Source of the DNA: Massilia niastensis DSM 21313
GTDB taxonomy: Bacteria > Pseudomonadota > Gammaproteobacteria > Burkholderiales > Burkholderiaceae_D
Length of the DNA stretch: 64,000 nt
Assembly (NCBI RefSeq): GCF_000382345.1
Contig: NZ_KB908098.1
Coordinates: 1-64,000 of the forward strand
Reading direction: 5' to 3'
A program made the translations under genes and the position numbers. Positions 45,787 through 57,552 of the stretch are shown here, one piece after another (the first letter of the stretch is position 1; the number at the start of each line of letters is the position of its first letter). A model generated the notes under the pieces. It searched no databases and had not been told where the DNA came from. It saw only the letters and a program-made list of their open reading frames with translations.

Positions 45787-45984
45787 TCAGGCCAGCGCTT
45801 CCCTGGCAGCTTCCTCGGGCGTGAGCGAGGCATAGAATTGGTCGGTAAACCAATCGATTTCCTCTTCGATATGATCCTGCGCCTGCTCGACGGTGGCGCC
45901 GCCGGCGACCAGGAATCCCTCCACTTCGATGCACCATTGAATGAACGCCAGGGTTTCTTCGTCGAGTTCTTCTTTCTTTGCCAT
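45787..45984 (-). CDS. Small acidic protein, function unknown
   Basis: A 65-residue highly acidic protein (MAKKEELDEETLAFIQWCIE...) with a strong AGGAAA site before its ATG at 45984. Helical and hydrophilic with one Cys; ends EEAAREALA. Isolated gene between maiA and the solute-binding gene. A longer minus-strand frame to 46908 is a shadow. Unrecognised. Confidence 0.6.
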   Translation of the reverse strand: MAKKEELDEETLAFIQWCIEVEGFLVAGGATVEQAQDHIEEEIDWFTDQFYASLTPEEAAREALA

Positions 45985-46260
45985 GTCATTTTCCTTTACT
46001 GTTGAATTATCGGCGAACCGGCGCGATCGGCGCTGTGGTGATTTTACCGTAGCGGCCCGGTCGCCCGACTTCGGGCGGCCGCCGGCCATGTCCGGCGCAC
46101 GGCGATCGTTGTCGAAGGCTGGTCCCGGGCTTGCCGGACAAGGGCCGGCGAACCCACTGTCGCGCAGCCGGCACGGCGCCTTCATTTTGCTGTTACTCAG
46201 CAATGTCTGATGGCATACTCCGATGATTGTCTGTTCAATCACATTCGCCCTCGGAACTCC

Positions 46261-47021
46261 ATGCAGCGCTTCGTCTTTCTCGTGCTTTCCGTCTGGTGCG
46301 CCCTGGCCCGGGCCGCCGGGCCGGGCAGCGTCACCCTGTGCTTCGAGCGCCAGGCCGTGGCGCCCTGGCGCACGCTGGACGGCGGCGGCCTGAATTTCGA
46401 CCTGCTGAACGAGGTCGCGCGCCGCACCGGCGTCAGTTTCGACTACCAGAGCATGCCGTGGAAGCGCTGCCTGGAGCAGCTCAAGACCAACCAGGTCAGC
46501 GGCGCCTTCGCGGTCAGCTTCAACCAGGAGCGCATGGCGCTGGGCGCCTTCCCGGGCGGCCAGCAGGCCGACCGCTCCAGGCGCATGCACGTCGACAGCT
46601 ACATGCTGGTGCGCCGCCGCGGCAGCCGGCTCGAGTGGGACGGCAAGCAGTTCAAGCACCTGCACGGCCGCATCGGCGTCCAGCTGGGCTACTCGGTGGG
46701 CGACTTCCTGCGCGCGCGCCAGGTGCCGGTGGACGAGGGCAGCCAGCGCTCCGATGAACTGGCGCAGAAGCTGATCGCGGGCCGGGTGTCGGGCGCCGCG
46801 CTCGGCGGCGGCGACGCCGCGCGCATGATGCGCGGCCCGCTCGGCGCCTTCCTCGAAGTGGCGCCGCTGCCGCTGGTGGAAAAGGATTATTACCTGGTGC
46901 TGTCGCACGCCTTCGTGGCCAGCCAGCCGCAGCTCGCGGCGCGCCTGTGGGACACGATCGCGCAGGTGCGCACCAGCCCGGCCTACCGCAAGCGCGAACA
47001 GGCCGCCGCCGCGGGAGGCCG

Positions 47022-47025
<4 letters not shown>
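46261..47025 (+). CDS. Periplasmic solute-binding protein (SBP_bac_3 type)
   Basis: A 254-residue exported protein: signal peptide ~1-18 ([16 protein letters not shown]), then an amino-acid-binding-type fold. Visible are [43 protein letters not shown] region 40-83 and [14 protein letters not shown] near 139. No ABC permease or ATPase gene adjoins it. Its stop overlaps the GTG start of the hybrid kinase, so it more likely serves as a sensory periplasmic partner of that kinase than as part of a transporter. Confidence 0.8.
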
Positions 47026-50084
<3,059 letters not shown>

Positions 50085-50205
50085 GCGCGGCCGGCAGGGA
50101 CCGGGCGGCCATCTGATCGTCGACGACGCCTGAATCGTGCGCGCCTACCGTTCGGCGGGCAAATCGTTTATATTGTTCGCCCTTTGAACGTTGGAGTCAC
50201 ACATC

Positions 50206-50724
50206 ATGCCAAGGAAAACGGCGACCGGCAGCGCGGCGCCGGCGACCAGCGCGCGCGCGAACGGCCCCGCAGCCACGGCGCCCAGGGCCGCCCCCGCACG
50301 CGCCGCCGCGGCCAAGCCCGCGGCCAAGCCCGCAGCCAAGCCCGCAGCCAAGGCCGCGCCGGCGAAGAGCGCCGCGCCGGCCCGCGCCAAGCCCCTCAGG
50401 ACCGCCGTGAAGGCGGCCGCGAAGGCCATCGCCGCACCGCCCGCGAAGAAGACCGCGCAGAAGGCGCCGGCGCGCGCCGGGCGCGAGGGCGCCGAGGAGG
50501 CGCGCCCCTTGCTGGTGCGCGACAGCTTCACCATGCCGGAACACGAGTACGCGGTGCTGGCCGACGTCAAGCAGGCCTGCCTGCGCGCGGGCATCGATGT
50601 CAAGAAGAGCGAATTGCTGCGCATCGGCGTGGCCCTGCTGGGCCAGCTGGATCTTCCCACCCTGAAGAGCGTGCTGGCGGCGCTCCCCCAGCTCAAGACC
50701 GGGAGACCGCCCGCCCAGGGCTAA
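50206..50724 (+). CDS. Histone H1-like Ala/Lys-rich protein with C-terminal conserved domain
   Basis: A 172-residue protein. The N-terminal ~100 residues consist of A, K, P, R, T (PAAKPAAK repeats) like bacterial histone-H1 homologues and nucleoid proteins. The C-terminal ~65 residues are a different, folded-looking part (SFTMPEHEYAVLADVKQACLRAGIDVKKSELLRIGVALL). A TTGGAG site (50191-50196) precedes the ATG. DNA or RNA binding via the basic tail is likely. Ends 4 bp into the convergent HTH gene. Confidence 0.75.
   Translation: MPRKTATGSAAPATSARANGPAATAPRAAPARAAAAKPAAKPAAKPAAKAAPAKSAAPARAKPLRTAVKAAAKAIAAPPAKKTAQKAPARAGREGAEEARPLLVRDSFTMPEHEYAVLADVKQACLRAGIDVKKSELLRIGVALLGQLDLPTLKSVLAALPQLKTGRPPAQG
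50311..50358 (+). repeat. Four tandem 12-bp repeats in the histone-like gene
   Basis: GCCAAGCCCGC(A/G) is repeated three times, followed by a fourth copy with one change (GCCAAGGCCGCG). Each unit encodes AKPA. Slippage would change the tail length in steps of four residues without shifting frame. Confidence 0.8.
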
Positions 50725-51011
50725 TGGATCGAGGAGGCGCTGGTCAGTTCCTTCAGCTCGCGGATCGGGATGTTCGACTTCTCGTGCATGCGCAGGAGGA
50801 TGGTCGCGCCCACATTGAGCTTGCGGTGGCGGATCTTGCTGATGATCGGCGGCTGCACCTCGAGTACGCGGCACAGCTCGGCGTCATTCTTCAGCTGCAG
50901 GCGCTCGATGAGGGTATCGAGCAGCTTGTTCGGCACAAAACTCGACGGCTCCAGGGCGCGGGCCCGGTGCATCGCTTCGAGCATTTCCTGTTTTTTCTGT
51001 CTTACACTCAT
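50721..51011 (-). CDS. Small helix-turn-helix protein (Cro/CI-like)
   Basis: A 96-residue protein. KLLDTLIERLQLKNDAELCRVLEVQPPIISKIRHRKLNVGATILLRMHEKSNI covers the region 29-81 and has the layout of an XRE-type HTH (LKNDAELCRVLEVQPPIISKI is helices 2-3). It is convergent with the histone-like gene with 4 bp overlap, and might regulate it or its own gene. Confidence 0.7.
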   Translation of the reverse strand: MSVRQKKQEMLEAMHRARALEPSSFVPNKLLDTLIERLQLKNDAELCRVLEVQPPIISKIRHRKLNVGATILLRMHEKSNIPIRELKELTSASSIH

Positions 51012-51189
51012 GTTGGGCTCTCCAAGATGAAAACATGGGTTTGAGGACAGATCGACTGTTTTGGAAAGGTGCCCAGCCTGTTGTGTTCGCTAATACGGCG
51101 GCTGGTCGTTGTGATAGTACTACGATTGCGTCACGCACGATTACACGATTTAACTAAAGTTGCCTTATTGTCGCGTTTCTTCCTGGAAT

Positions 51190-51834
51190 TTACGCGAATT
51201 TCAATCCGGAACTTGTCAGCAGCAGCACCTGGTCGGCCATGTCGGCCGCAGCATGCGAGTGGGTCACCATGATGGCGCCGGCGCCGTGGGCGCGGGTTTC
51301 GCTGCGCAGCAGCCTGAGGATGCCACCGGCGGTGTCGGGGTCGAGGTTCCCGGTCGGTTCGTCGGCCAGCAGCAGGGCGGGGCGGTGCACCAGCGCGCGC
51401 GCGATCGCCACCCGCTGCATCTCGCCGCCCGACAGCTGGCGCGGGAAGTCGTTGCCGCGCCCGCCGAGGCCCACCGCTTCCAGCATGGCGTCGGCGCGCG
51501 CATCCGGTTCGTGGTTCAGCAGCAGGGGCAGCGCCACGTTCTGGCGCAGGGTCAGGTGCGGCAGCACGTGGAAGGCCTGGAAGATGAAGCCCATGCGGGT
51601 GCGGCGCAGGCGCGTGGCGGCGTCGTCGTCGAGGGCCGACATCGGGGTGCCGTCGACGATCACCCGCCCGGAGTCCGGCGTGTCGAGGCCGGCGATCAGG
51701 TTCAGCAGGGTCGACTTGCCGACCCCGGACTCGCCCATGATGGCGACGAATTCGCCGGCCCGGAACGCATGCGACAGGCCGTCCAGCACGGTGCGTCCGC
51801 CGTAGGATTTGGTGAGCCGGTCGAGTTCGAGCAT
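51190..51834 (-). CDS. ABC transporter ATP-binding protein (MacB/LolD-like)
   Basis: A 214-residue ATPase: Walker A GESGVGKST (34-42), Q-loop in FIFQAFHVLP, signature LSGGEMQRV, Walker B LLLADEP followed by TGNLDPDT, and H-loop VTHSH. Sequence is closest to the MacB/LolD branch rather than PhnC. It is the last gene of the five-gene transporter operon, 20 bp after the second permease gene. That makes two ATPases for one transporter; this one may energise another permease or form a mixed dimer. Confidence 0.88.
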   Translation of the reverse strand: MLELDRLTKSYGGRTVLDGLSHAFRAGEFVAIMGESGVGKSTLLNLIAGLDTPDSGRVIVDGTPMSALDDDAATRLRRTRMGFIFQAFHVLPHLTLRQNVALPLLLNHEPDARADAMLEAVGLGGRGNDFPRQLSGGEMQRVAIARALVHRPALLLADEPTGNLDPDTAGGILRLLRSETRAHGAGAIMVTHSHAAADMADQVLLLTSSGLKFA

Positions 51835-51854
51835 GGGTCGTATGGGTCAGCGGA

Positions 51855-52658
51855 TCAGCGGGTCAGGGCACGGCGCAGCAGGAAGCTGGCCGCGTCGACG
51901 AAGGCCACCAGCAGCAGCATCGCGATCACCACCGTGGCCGCGCTCTGCATCTGGAACAGCGACAGGTGGTACTTGAGCATCTGGCCCAGGCCGCCGGCCC
52001 CGACCACGCCCAGCACCGCCGCCGCGCGGATGTTGTTCTCCCAGCGGTACAGGGTGTACGAGAGCATCTGCGGCAGCGCCTGCGGCAGGGTGGCGTAGAA
52101 GAAGGCGCCCAGGGCCGGCGCGCCGTTGGCGCGCAGGCTGGCTTCCGGCAGCGGCTCGACGTTCTCGAGCGCGTCGGCGAACAGCCGTCCCAGCACGCCG
52201 GTGGTGTGCGCGGCCAGCGCCAGGGTGCCGGGCAGCGGTCCCAGGCCGGCGGCGACCAGCAGTACGGCGGCCCAGACCAGCTCGGGCACCGAGCGCAGCA
52301 CGTTGAGCACGATGCGGGTCGGCCCGCGCAGCAGGGCGCCCATGCGACCGGACGCCGGCAGCGCCAGCAGCAGGCCGAAGATGGCGGCCAGCAGGGTGCC
52401 GACCGCCGACATGGCCAGGGTCTCGAGCAGCGCCAGCGCGCATTTCCACAGGAAGGCGGGACTGGTCTCGGGCGGCGCGAAGCCGCGCAGGAATTCGGCC
52501 GCCGAATCGATCGCCTCGACCGTGAAGAAGGCCTTCCATTGCAGCGGCAGGGTGGCGAAGCTGGCGACCACCAGCGCGACCAGGCCGGCCAGCAGCAGCC
52601 AGGTAGCGATCGAGCGCGGCGGAGGCGGCGGAGCCGAAGACAGTGCGGCGCGCTTCAT
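51855..52658 (-). CDS. ABC transporter permease, PhnE type (second copy)
   Basis: A 267-residue inner-membrane permease with about six segments. The EAA loop is visible as YRWENNIRAAAVLGVVGAGGLGQMLKYHL (about 214-242), close to the corresponding region of the first permease. Start at 52658 overlaps the stop of the first permease gene by 4 bp (ATGA). Together the two permeases form the membrane channel of a phosphonate-like ABC importer, here predicted for an oxyanion such as selenite or selenate. Confidence 0.88.
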   Translation of the reverse strand: MKRAALSSAPPPPPRSIATWLLLAGLVALVVASFATLPLQWKAFFTVEAIDSAAEFLRGFAPPETSPAFLWKCALALLETLAMSAVGTLLAAIFGLLLALPASGRMGALLRGPTRIVLNVLRSVPELVWAAVLLVAAGLGPLPGTLALAAHTTGVLGRLFADALENVEPLPEASLRANGAPALGAFFYATLPQALPQMLSYTLYRWENNIRAAAVLGVVGAGGLGQMLKYHLSLFQMQSAATVVIAMLLLVAFVDAASFLLRRALTR

Positions 52659-53476
52659 GCCAGCCTCGCGCGCAGCAGTTTCGAGACGCCGTCGGCCGCG
52701 GCCACCAGCAGCACGAACACCAGCAGCATGGTCGCCACTTCGCCGCCGGCCATCATCCTGGTCGATTCGTCGAGGCGCTGGCCGAGCCCCCCCGCGCCGA
52801 CGAAGCCCATCACCGCCGAGCCGCGGATCGCGCACTCCCAGCGGTACACGGTATAGGACACCAGCTCGGCGCTCGAGTCGGGCAGGGCGCCGTACAGCAG
52901 CGCGCCCAGGCGCGGACTGCCGTTGCCCAGCAGCGCGTCGGTGGCGTGGGCGTCGGAAGATTCGAGGATCTCGGCATACACCTTGGCCAGCATGCCGCTA
53001 TAGGACAGGGCGATCGCCAGCACCCCGGCGGTGGGGCCGAGGCCGACGATGCGCACGAACAGCAGCGCCCACACCAGTTCCGGCACGCTGCGCAGCACCA
53101 CCAGCACCCAGCGCAGCGCCTGGCGCACCAGCGCCGCCAGGGGGCGGGTGCGTCCGGTGCCGAGGCGCGACACCGACAGCCGCGAAGTGATGACCAGGGT
53201 CGCCGGCACCGCGCCCAGCAGGGCCAGCGCCAGCCCGGCGGTGGCGATCGCCACCGTCTGCCAGGTCTCGGACAGCACCATGCGCAGGAATTCGGGGTCG
53301 TGCGCCGGCTTCAGGAAATCGGACAGGAACATGCCGGCCGCGCGCAGGCTCTGCGCATCGAACAGCAGCCAGGGCTTGAACTCGCTCGCCGCCAGCATCG
53401 GCCACAGCAGGACCAGGAACACGGCGCCGGCGGCCAGGCGCGTGCGCCAGGCCGGATCGGGATGCGCGACCGCCAT
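52655..53476 (-). CDS. ABC transporter permease, PhnE type (first copy)
   Basis: A 273-residue inner-membrane permease with about six segments and the EAA-type loop YRWECAIRGSAVMGFVGAGGLGQRLDE. It is clearly homologous to the following permease gene (RSVPELVWA occurs in both), indicating a tandem duplication. Its start overlaps the ATPase gene stop (TGATG), and its own stop overlaps the next start. The longer frame upstream to 53950 is a shadow of the ATPase gene. Confidence 0.88.
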   Translation of the reverse strand: MAVAHPDPAWRTRLAAGAVFLVLLWPMLAASEFKPWLLFDAQSLRAAGMFLSDFLKPAHDPEFLRMVLSETWQTVAIATAGLALALLGAVPATLVITSRLSVSRLGTGRTRPLAALVRQALRWVLVVLRSVPELVWALLFVRIVGLGPTAGVLAIALSYSGMLAKVYAEILESSDAHATDALLGNGSPRLGALLYGALPDSSAELVSYTVYRWECAIRGSAVMGFVGAGGLGQRLDESTRMMAGGEVATMLLVFVLLVAAADGVSKLLRARLA

Positions 53477-54291
53477 CAGTAGCAGGCGCCGACGGCGAGG
53501 CGGTCGGGCGATTCGTGCGGGGTGGCGGGATGCGGCTGCACGCTCTCGTTCGCATACAGCTCGGCGATCATGGCGTCGCTGACCTGTTCGCGCGCGGCGT
53601 CGAACACGATGCGGCCGTCGCGCAGTCCGACCAGGCGCGGGAACTGCTCGCGCGCCAGGTCGACCTGGTGCAGGCTGCACACCAGGGTGGCGCCGCGCGC
53701 CTGCGCTTCCTGGCGCAGGGTGGCCAGGGTGTGGCGCGCCAGGTTCGGGTCGAGCGCGGATATCGGTTCGTCCACCAGCAGCGCTTCGGCGGTGGACAGC
53801 AGCAGGCGCGCCAGGCCGCAGCGCTGGCGCTCGCCGCCGGACAGGCGGTCGACGCGCGCATACAGCTTGTCGCCCAGGCCGAAGCGGCTCAGGGCCGCAT
53901 GGGCGGCGTCGGGATCGCGCGGGCGCACCAGCGAGCCCAGGGCCTGCCACAGGCTCCAGTGCGGCAGGCGCGCGGCCAGCACCGCCGTCACCACGCGCTG
54001 GCGCGGCGGCAGGGGCGGCGTCTGCGGCGCCAGGAACAGGCGCGCGCGCAGGCGATGGCGTGCGTCCTGGGACAGGGCCCAGGGATCCTGGCCCAGCACG
54101 TCGAGCGAGCCCTCGGCCGGCCGGTGGGCGCAGGCGAGGGTGGACAGCAGGGTGGTCTTGCCAGCCCCGGACGGTCCGATCAGCGCCACCTGCTCGCCCT
54201 GGCCGATGACCAGGTCGAGCGCGTGCAGCGCGGGCGCCTTGCTGCCCGTCAGGTGGCGCACCGTCAGTTGCCGGAGCCGGAAGCTCGTCAT
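53476..54291 (-). CDS. ABC transporter ATP-binding protein, PhnC type
   Basis: A 271-residue ATPase: Walker A GPSGAGKTT (39-47), signature LSGGERQRC, Walker B LLVDEP with ISALDP, H-loop CSLHQVD. The ISALDPNLARHTLATLRQEA region matches PhnC of phosphonate and selenate-like importers. It follows the substrate-binding gene after 18 bp and overlaps the first permease. Should drive import through the two PhnE-type permeases. Confidence 0.9.
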   Translation of the reverse strand: MTSFRLRQLTVRHLTGSKAPALHALDLVIGQGEQVALIGPSGAGKTTLLSTLACAHRPAEGSLDVLGQDPWALSQDARHRLRARLFLAPQTPPLPPRQRVVTAVLAARLPHWSLWQALGSLVRPRDPDAAHAALSRFGLGDKLYARVDRLSGGERQRCGLARLLLSTAEALLVDEPISALDPNLARHTLATLRQEAQARGATLVCSLHQVDLAREQFPRLVGLRDGRIVFDAAREQVSDAMIAELYANESVQPHPATPHESPDRLAVGACY

Positions 54292-54309
54292 CGCCTGCCC
54301 GCCGTCTGC

Positions 54310-55191
54310 TTACTTCAGCAGGCCGGCGTTGCGCGCGGCCGCCTCGATGGCGCCGTAGTTCGCGGTCCTGGTCGGCACGAAGCGGGTGGCGCGCTGCAGG
54401 TCGAGGATTTCCTTGCCCTGCGGGGTCGAGGCGTCCAGCGCCAGGAAGGCGTCGGTGATCTTCTTCTTCAGCGCCGGGTCCATGTCGCTGCGCACGGTCC
54501 AGTTGTAGTCGAAGTAGCCCGGGGTGGTGTAGAACACGCGCACTTCCTTCGGGTCGACCTTCTTCGCTTCGACCAGCTTTTCCCAGACCGAGATGTTGAG
54601 CGCGCCGGCGTCGACCTTGCCGCCCGCCACCGCCGCCACGGTCGCGTCATGCGCGCCCGAGAAGGCCACGCGCTTGAGGTCGGTGTCCGGATCGACCTTC
54701 GCGCCCAGCAGGAAGGAACGCGGCATCAGGTGGCCCGAGGTCGACGATTCCGAGCCGAAGGCCAGGGTCTTGCCGCGCAGGTCTTCCAGCTTGTTGATGC
54801 CCGGCTGGGTGGTGATGAAGACCGAACGGAACTTCTCGTCCTCGGCGCGCTGCACCAGCGGCGTGACCTGGCCCTTGCTGCGCACGTTGGCCTGCACGAA
54901 GGTGAAGCCGCCGAACCAGACCATGTCGATCTTGCGGTTGATCAGGCCCTCGACCGAGGCCGCGTAGTCGGTGACCGGGGTGAACTCGACCTTCAGGCCG
55001 GTGGCCCTGGCCAGGTACTCACCCAGCGGCTTGAACTTGCGCTGCAGTTCGGTCGGCGCTTCGTCGGGGATCGCCGAGACGCGCAGCACGCCGGCGCTGC
55101 CCTGGGCGGCGACGGCGCCGGCCAGCAGCAGGCTGCCGGAGGCGGCGAGGATCAGGTTGGTCAGGAAGCGACGGCGGATGAACGAGGTCAT
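54310..55191 (-). CDS. PhnD-type ABC substrate-binding protein, putative selenate/selenite receptor
   Basis: A 293-residue exported protein (signal peptide ~1-29, AASGSLLLAGAVAAQG) of the phosphate/phosphite/phosphonate-binding family: LRVSAIPDEAPTELQRKFKPL (36-56), GLINRKIDMVWFGGFTFVQAN, LRGKTLAFGSESSTSGHLMPR and GAHDATVAAVAGGKVDAGAL. Proteins of this subfamily occur beside selD and related selenium genes and are named putative selenate ABC receptors. First gene of the five-gene operon divergent from egtD. The link to selenium rests on subfamily resemblance and on selD/senB nearby; phosphonate or phosphite remain possible. Confidence 0.85.
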   Translation of the reverse strand: MTSFIRRRFLTNLILAASGSLLLAGAVAAQGSAGVLRVSAIPDEAPTELQRKFKPLGEYLARATGLKVEFTPVTDYAASVEGLINRKIDMVWFGGFTFVQANVRSKGQVTPLVQRAEDEKFRSVFITTQPGINKLEDLRGKTLAFGSESSTSGHLMPRSFLLGAKVDPDTDLKRVAFSGAHDATVAAVAGGKVDAGALNISVWEKLVEAKKVDPKEVRVFYTTPGYFDYNWTVRSDMDPALKKKITDAFLALDASTPQGKEILDLQRATRFVPTRTANYGAIEAAARNAGLLK

Positions 55192-55339
55192 GGTGGCTGT
55201 TTTTATTCAGGTTGAGGATGGGAAACCCGGGGTGCACGCTTGGACGCCAAGCGGATGCGGCGCGATCGAGGAATCCGCTATGATAGCAAGAACTGCAATG
55301 CTTACAGGCCATCTCGCATGGTGCGGTATGGCGGCACGA

Positions 55340-56326
55340 ATGATAAACCTTATGCTGACATCCTGCACGACCGACGATCTTTCCCATCGAGCCGGCATGC
55401 CGGTGGCAAATGCCCACGAAGCCGAGGAATTGCACGCCGGATTGCTGGCGCGCCACGCCTGGATCTCGCCCAAGTTCCTGTACGACGCGCTCGGGTCCCG
55501 GCTGTTCGAGGCCATCTGCGAGCTGCCCGAGTATTACCCGACCCGCACCGAGGCGTCCATCTTCGAGCACCACGGCGCCGAGATCGCGCGCGCGGCCGGC
55601 TCGGACGCCACGCTGGTCGACCTGGGCGCGGGCAACTGCGCCAAGGCCGCCTCGCTGTTCCCGCTCCTGCAGCCGGCCCAGTACGTGGCGGTCGACATCT
55701 CGGCCGAGTTCCTGTGCGTGGCGCTGGCCAGCCTGCGCCAGCGCTTTCCCGACATCGCGATGGAAGGGCTGGGCATGGATTTCTCCACCCGCTTCGAGCT
55801 GCCGCCGCTGGTGCGGGCCGAGCGCCGCCTGTTCTTCTACCCCGGCTCGTCGATCGGCAACTTCACGCCCGACGAGGCGCACGGCTTCCTGCGCCGCCTG
55901 CGCGCGCAGTGCGGACGCGACGGCGGGCTCCTGATCGGCATCGACCTGGCCAAGGACAAGGCGGTGCTGGACGCGGCCTACGACGACGCGCTCGGGGTCA
56001 CCGCCGCCTTCGACCTGAACATCCTGCGCCACGTGAACGAGCTGCTCGACGCCGACTTCGACATCCGCCAGTGGCGCCACCACGGCTTCTACAATCCGGA
56101 GCTGGGCCGGGTCGAGATGCACCTGGAGGCGCGCAGCGCCCAGCACGTGCGCTGGCGCGGCGGCGAGCGCCGCTTCGAGGCGGGCGAGCATATCCACACC
56201 GAGAACAGCTACAAGTACCAGCAGGCCGACGCCATCGACCTGCTGGAGCGCTCGGGCTTCGAGGCGACCCACCTGTGGACCGATCCGCAGCGCTGGTTCG
56301 CCGTCATCCACGCACAGGCGGTCTAG
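55340..56326 (+). CDS. egtD: L-histidine N(alpha)-methyltransferase EgtD
   Basis: A 328-residue SAM enzyme that trimethylates histidine to hercynine, the precursor of ergothioneine and selenoneine. Visible: LYDALGSRLFEAICELPEYYPTRTEASIFEHHG (region ~47-79), SAM motif LVDLGAGNCAKAASL, FFYPGSSIGNF, and YKYQQADAIDLLERSGF at the C-terminus, which carries histidine-site residues in this family. The start is uncertain: ATG at 55328, 55340, 55352 and 55397 are in frame; I chose 55340 by family length. egtB follows after 2 bp. A TATGAT at 55279-55284 may be a -10 element. Confidence 0.93.
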   Translation: MINLMLTSCTTDDLSHRAGMPVANAHEAEELHAGLLARHAWISPKFLYDALGSRLFEAICELPEYYPTRTEASIFEHHGAEIARAAGSDATLVDLGAGNCAKAASLFPLLQPAQYVAVDISAEFLCVALASLRQRFPDIAMEGLGMDFSTRFELPPLVRAERRLFFYPGSSIGNFTPDEAHGFLRRLRAQCGRDGGLLIGIDLAKDKAVLDAAYDDALGVTAAFDLNILRHVNELLDADFDIRQWRHHGFYNPELGRVEMHLEARSAQHVRWRGGERRFEAGEHIHTENSYKYQQADAIDLLERSGFEATHLWTDPQRWFAVIHAQAV

Positions 56327-56328
56327 CC

Positions 56329-57552
56329 ATGAGCGAAGCGCAACCCGATACCCTGGTCCAGGCCTTCCAGTCGGTGCGCCAGCGCTCCCTGCACCTCGCC
56401 GAGCCGTTGAGCGCCGAGGACTGCTGCGCCCAGTCGATGCCCGACGCCAGTCCCGTCAAGTGGCACCTGGCGCACACCACCTGGTTCTTCGAGACCTTCA
56501 TCCTGAAGCCGCGCGAGGAAGGGTTCACGCCTTTCCATCCGGCCTTCCGGGTGCTGTTCAATTCCTACTACAACGGCGTCGGCGCCAAGCATCCGCGCCC
56601 GCAGCGCGGCCTGCTGACCCGGCCCTCGCTGGACGAGGTGCGCGCCTACCGCGCCCAGGTCGACGGCCGCATCCGGCGCCTGCTCGAGTGCGGGGCCGAC
56701 CCGGCGCTGGCGGCGCTGGTCGAACTCGGCCTGCAGCACGAGCAGCAGCACCAGGAGCTGATGCTCACCGACGTCAAGCACCTGCTGGCGCAGAATCCGC
56801 TGTATCCCGCGTATGAGGCCGACCCGCTCGGACATGCCGCCCCGGCGCCGGCGTCCGACTGGATCCCGTTCGAGGGCGGGCTGGCCGAAATCGGCTTTGG
56901 CGGACGCGGCTTCTGTTTCGACAATGAGCTGCCGCGCCACCGCACCTATGTGGCGCCGTTCGCGCTGGCATCGCGCCTGGTGACCAACGCCGAATACCTG
57001 GCCTTCATCGAGGCCGGCGGCTACCGCGACCCGGCGCTCTGGCTGTCCGAGGGCTGGGACCGGGTCTGCGCCGGCGAATTGCAGCATCCGCTGTACTGGC
57101 TCGGGCAGGAGGGCGGATGGGGCGAATTCACCCTGCACGGGGTGCAGGCGCTCGACCCGCAGCGCCCGGTCACCCACGTCTCGCTGTACGAAGCCGACGC
57201 CTATGCGCGCTGGCGCGGCGCGCGCCTGCCGACCGAGGCCGAATGGGAATTCGCCGCGCGCCAGGCCTGCCTGGCCGGCGGCGCCCTGCATCCGGCGGGC
57301 GCCAGCGGCGAAGGCTTGATCCAGATGTTCGGCGCCTGCTGGCAGTGGACGTCCAGCAGCTACGCGCCTTACCCCGGCTATGCGCCGGCGCCGGGCGCGA
57401 TCGGCGAATACAACGGCAAGTTCATGGTCAACCAGTACGTCCTGCGCGGCTCGTCCTGCGCCACCCCGGACGGCCATGCCCGTCCCAGCTACCGCAACTT
57501 CTTCCCGGCCGGAGCGCGCTGGCAGTTCACCGGGATCAGGCTGGCGCGATGA
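56329..57552 (+). CDS. egtB: EgtB-like sulfoxide synthase, candidate selenoneine/ergothioneine C-S or C-Se bond enzyme
   Basis: A 407-residue non-haem iron enzyme. N-terminal DinB domain with the Fe(II) ligands H49 (WHLAHTTW), H137 and H141 (LQHEQQHQEL); C-terminal FGE-sulfatase domain from ~170 with LASRLVTNAEYLAFIEAGGY, RLPTEAEWEFAAR, RGSSCATP and the final FTGIRLAR. EgtB joins hercynine with gamma-Glu-Cys or Cys; the related SenA joins hercynine with a selenosugar. The motifs around H49 and the overall length favour EgtB, but it is the only such enzyme in this window. It is coupled to yihY by an ATGA overlap. Confidence 0.9.
   Translation: MSEAQPDTLVQAFQSVRQRSLHLAEPLSAEDCCAQSMPDASPVKWHLAHTTWFFETFILKPREEGFTPFHPAFRVLFNSYYNGVGAKHPRPQRGLLTRPSLDEVRAYRAQVDGRIRRLLECGADPALAALVELGLQHEQQHQELMLTDVKHLLAQNPLYPAYEADPLGHAAPAPASDWIPFEGGLAEIGFGGRGFCFDNELPRHRTYVAPFALASRLVTNAEYLAFIEAGGYRDPALWLSEGWDRVCAGELQHPLYWLGQEGGWGEFTLHGVQALDPQRPVTHVSLYEADAYARWRGARLPTEAEWEFAARQACLAGGALHPAGASGEGLIQMFGACWQWTSSSYAPYPGYAPAPGAIGEYNGKFMVNQYVLRGSSCATPDGHARPSYRNFFPAGARWQFTGIRLAR

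Noticed and set aside
56329..57552. Calling the EgtB homologue SenA outright
   Set aside because: Motif layout around the first iron ligand and the adjacency to EgtD fit EgtB; sequence reading alone cannot decide the donor substrate, so it is reported as a candidate only.
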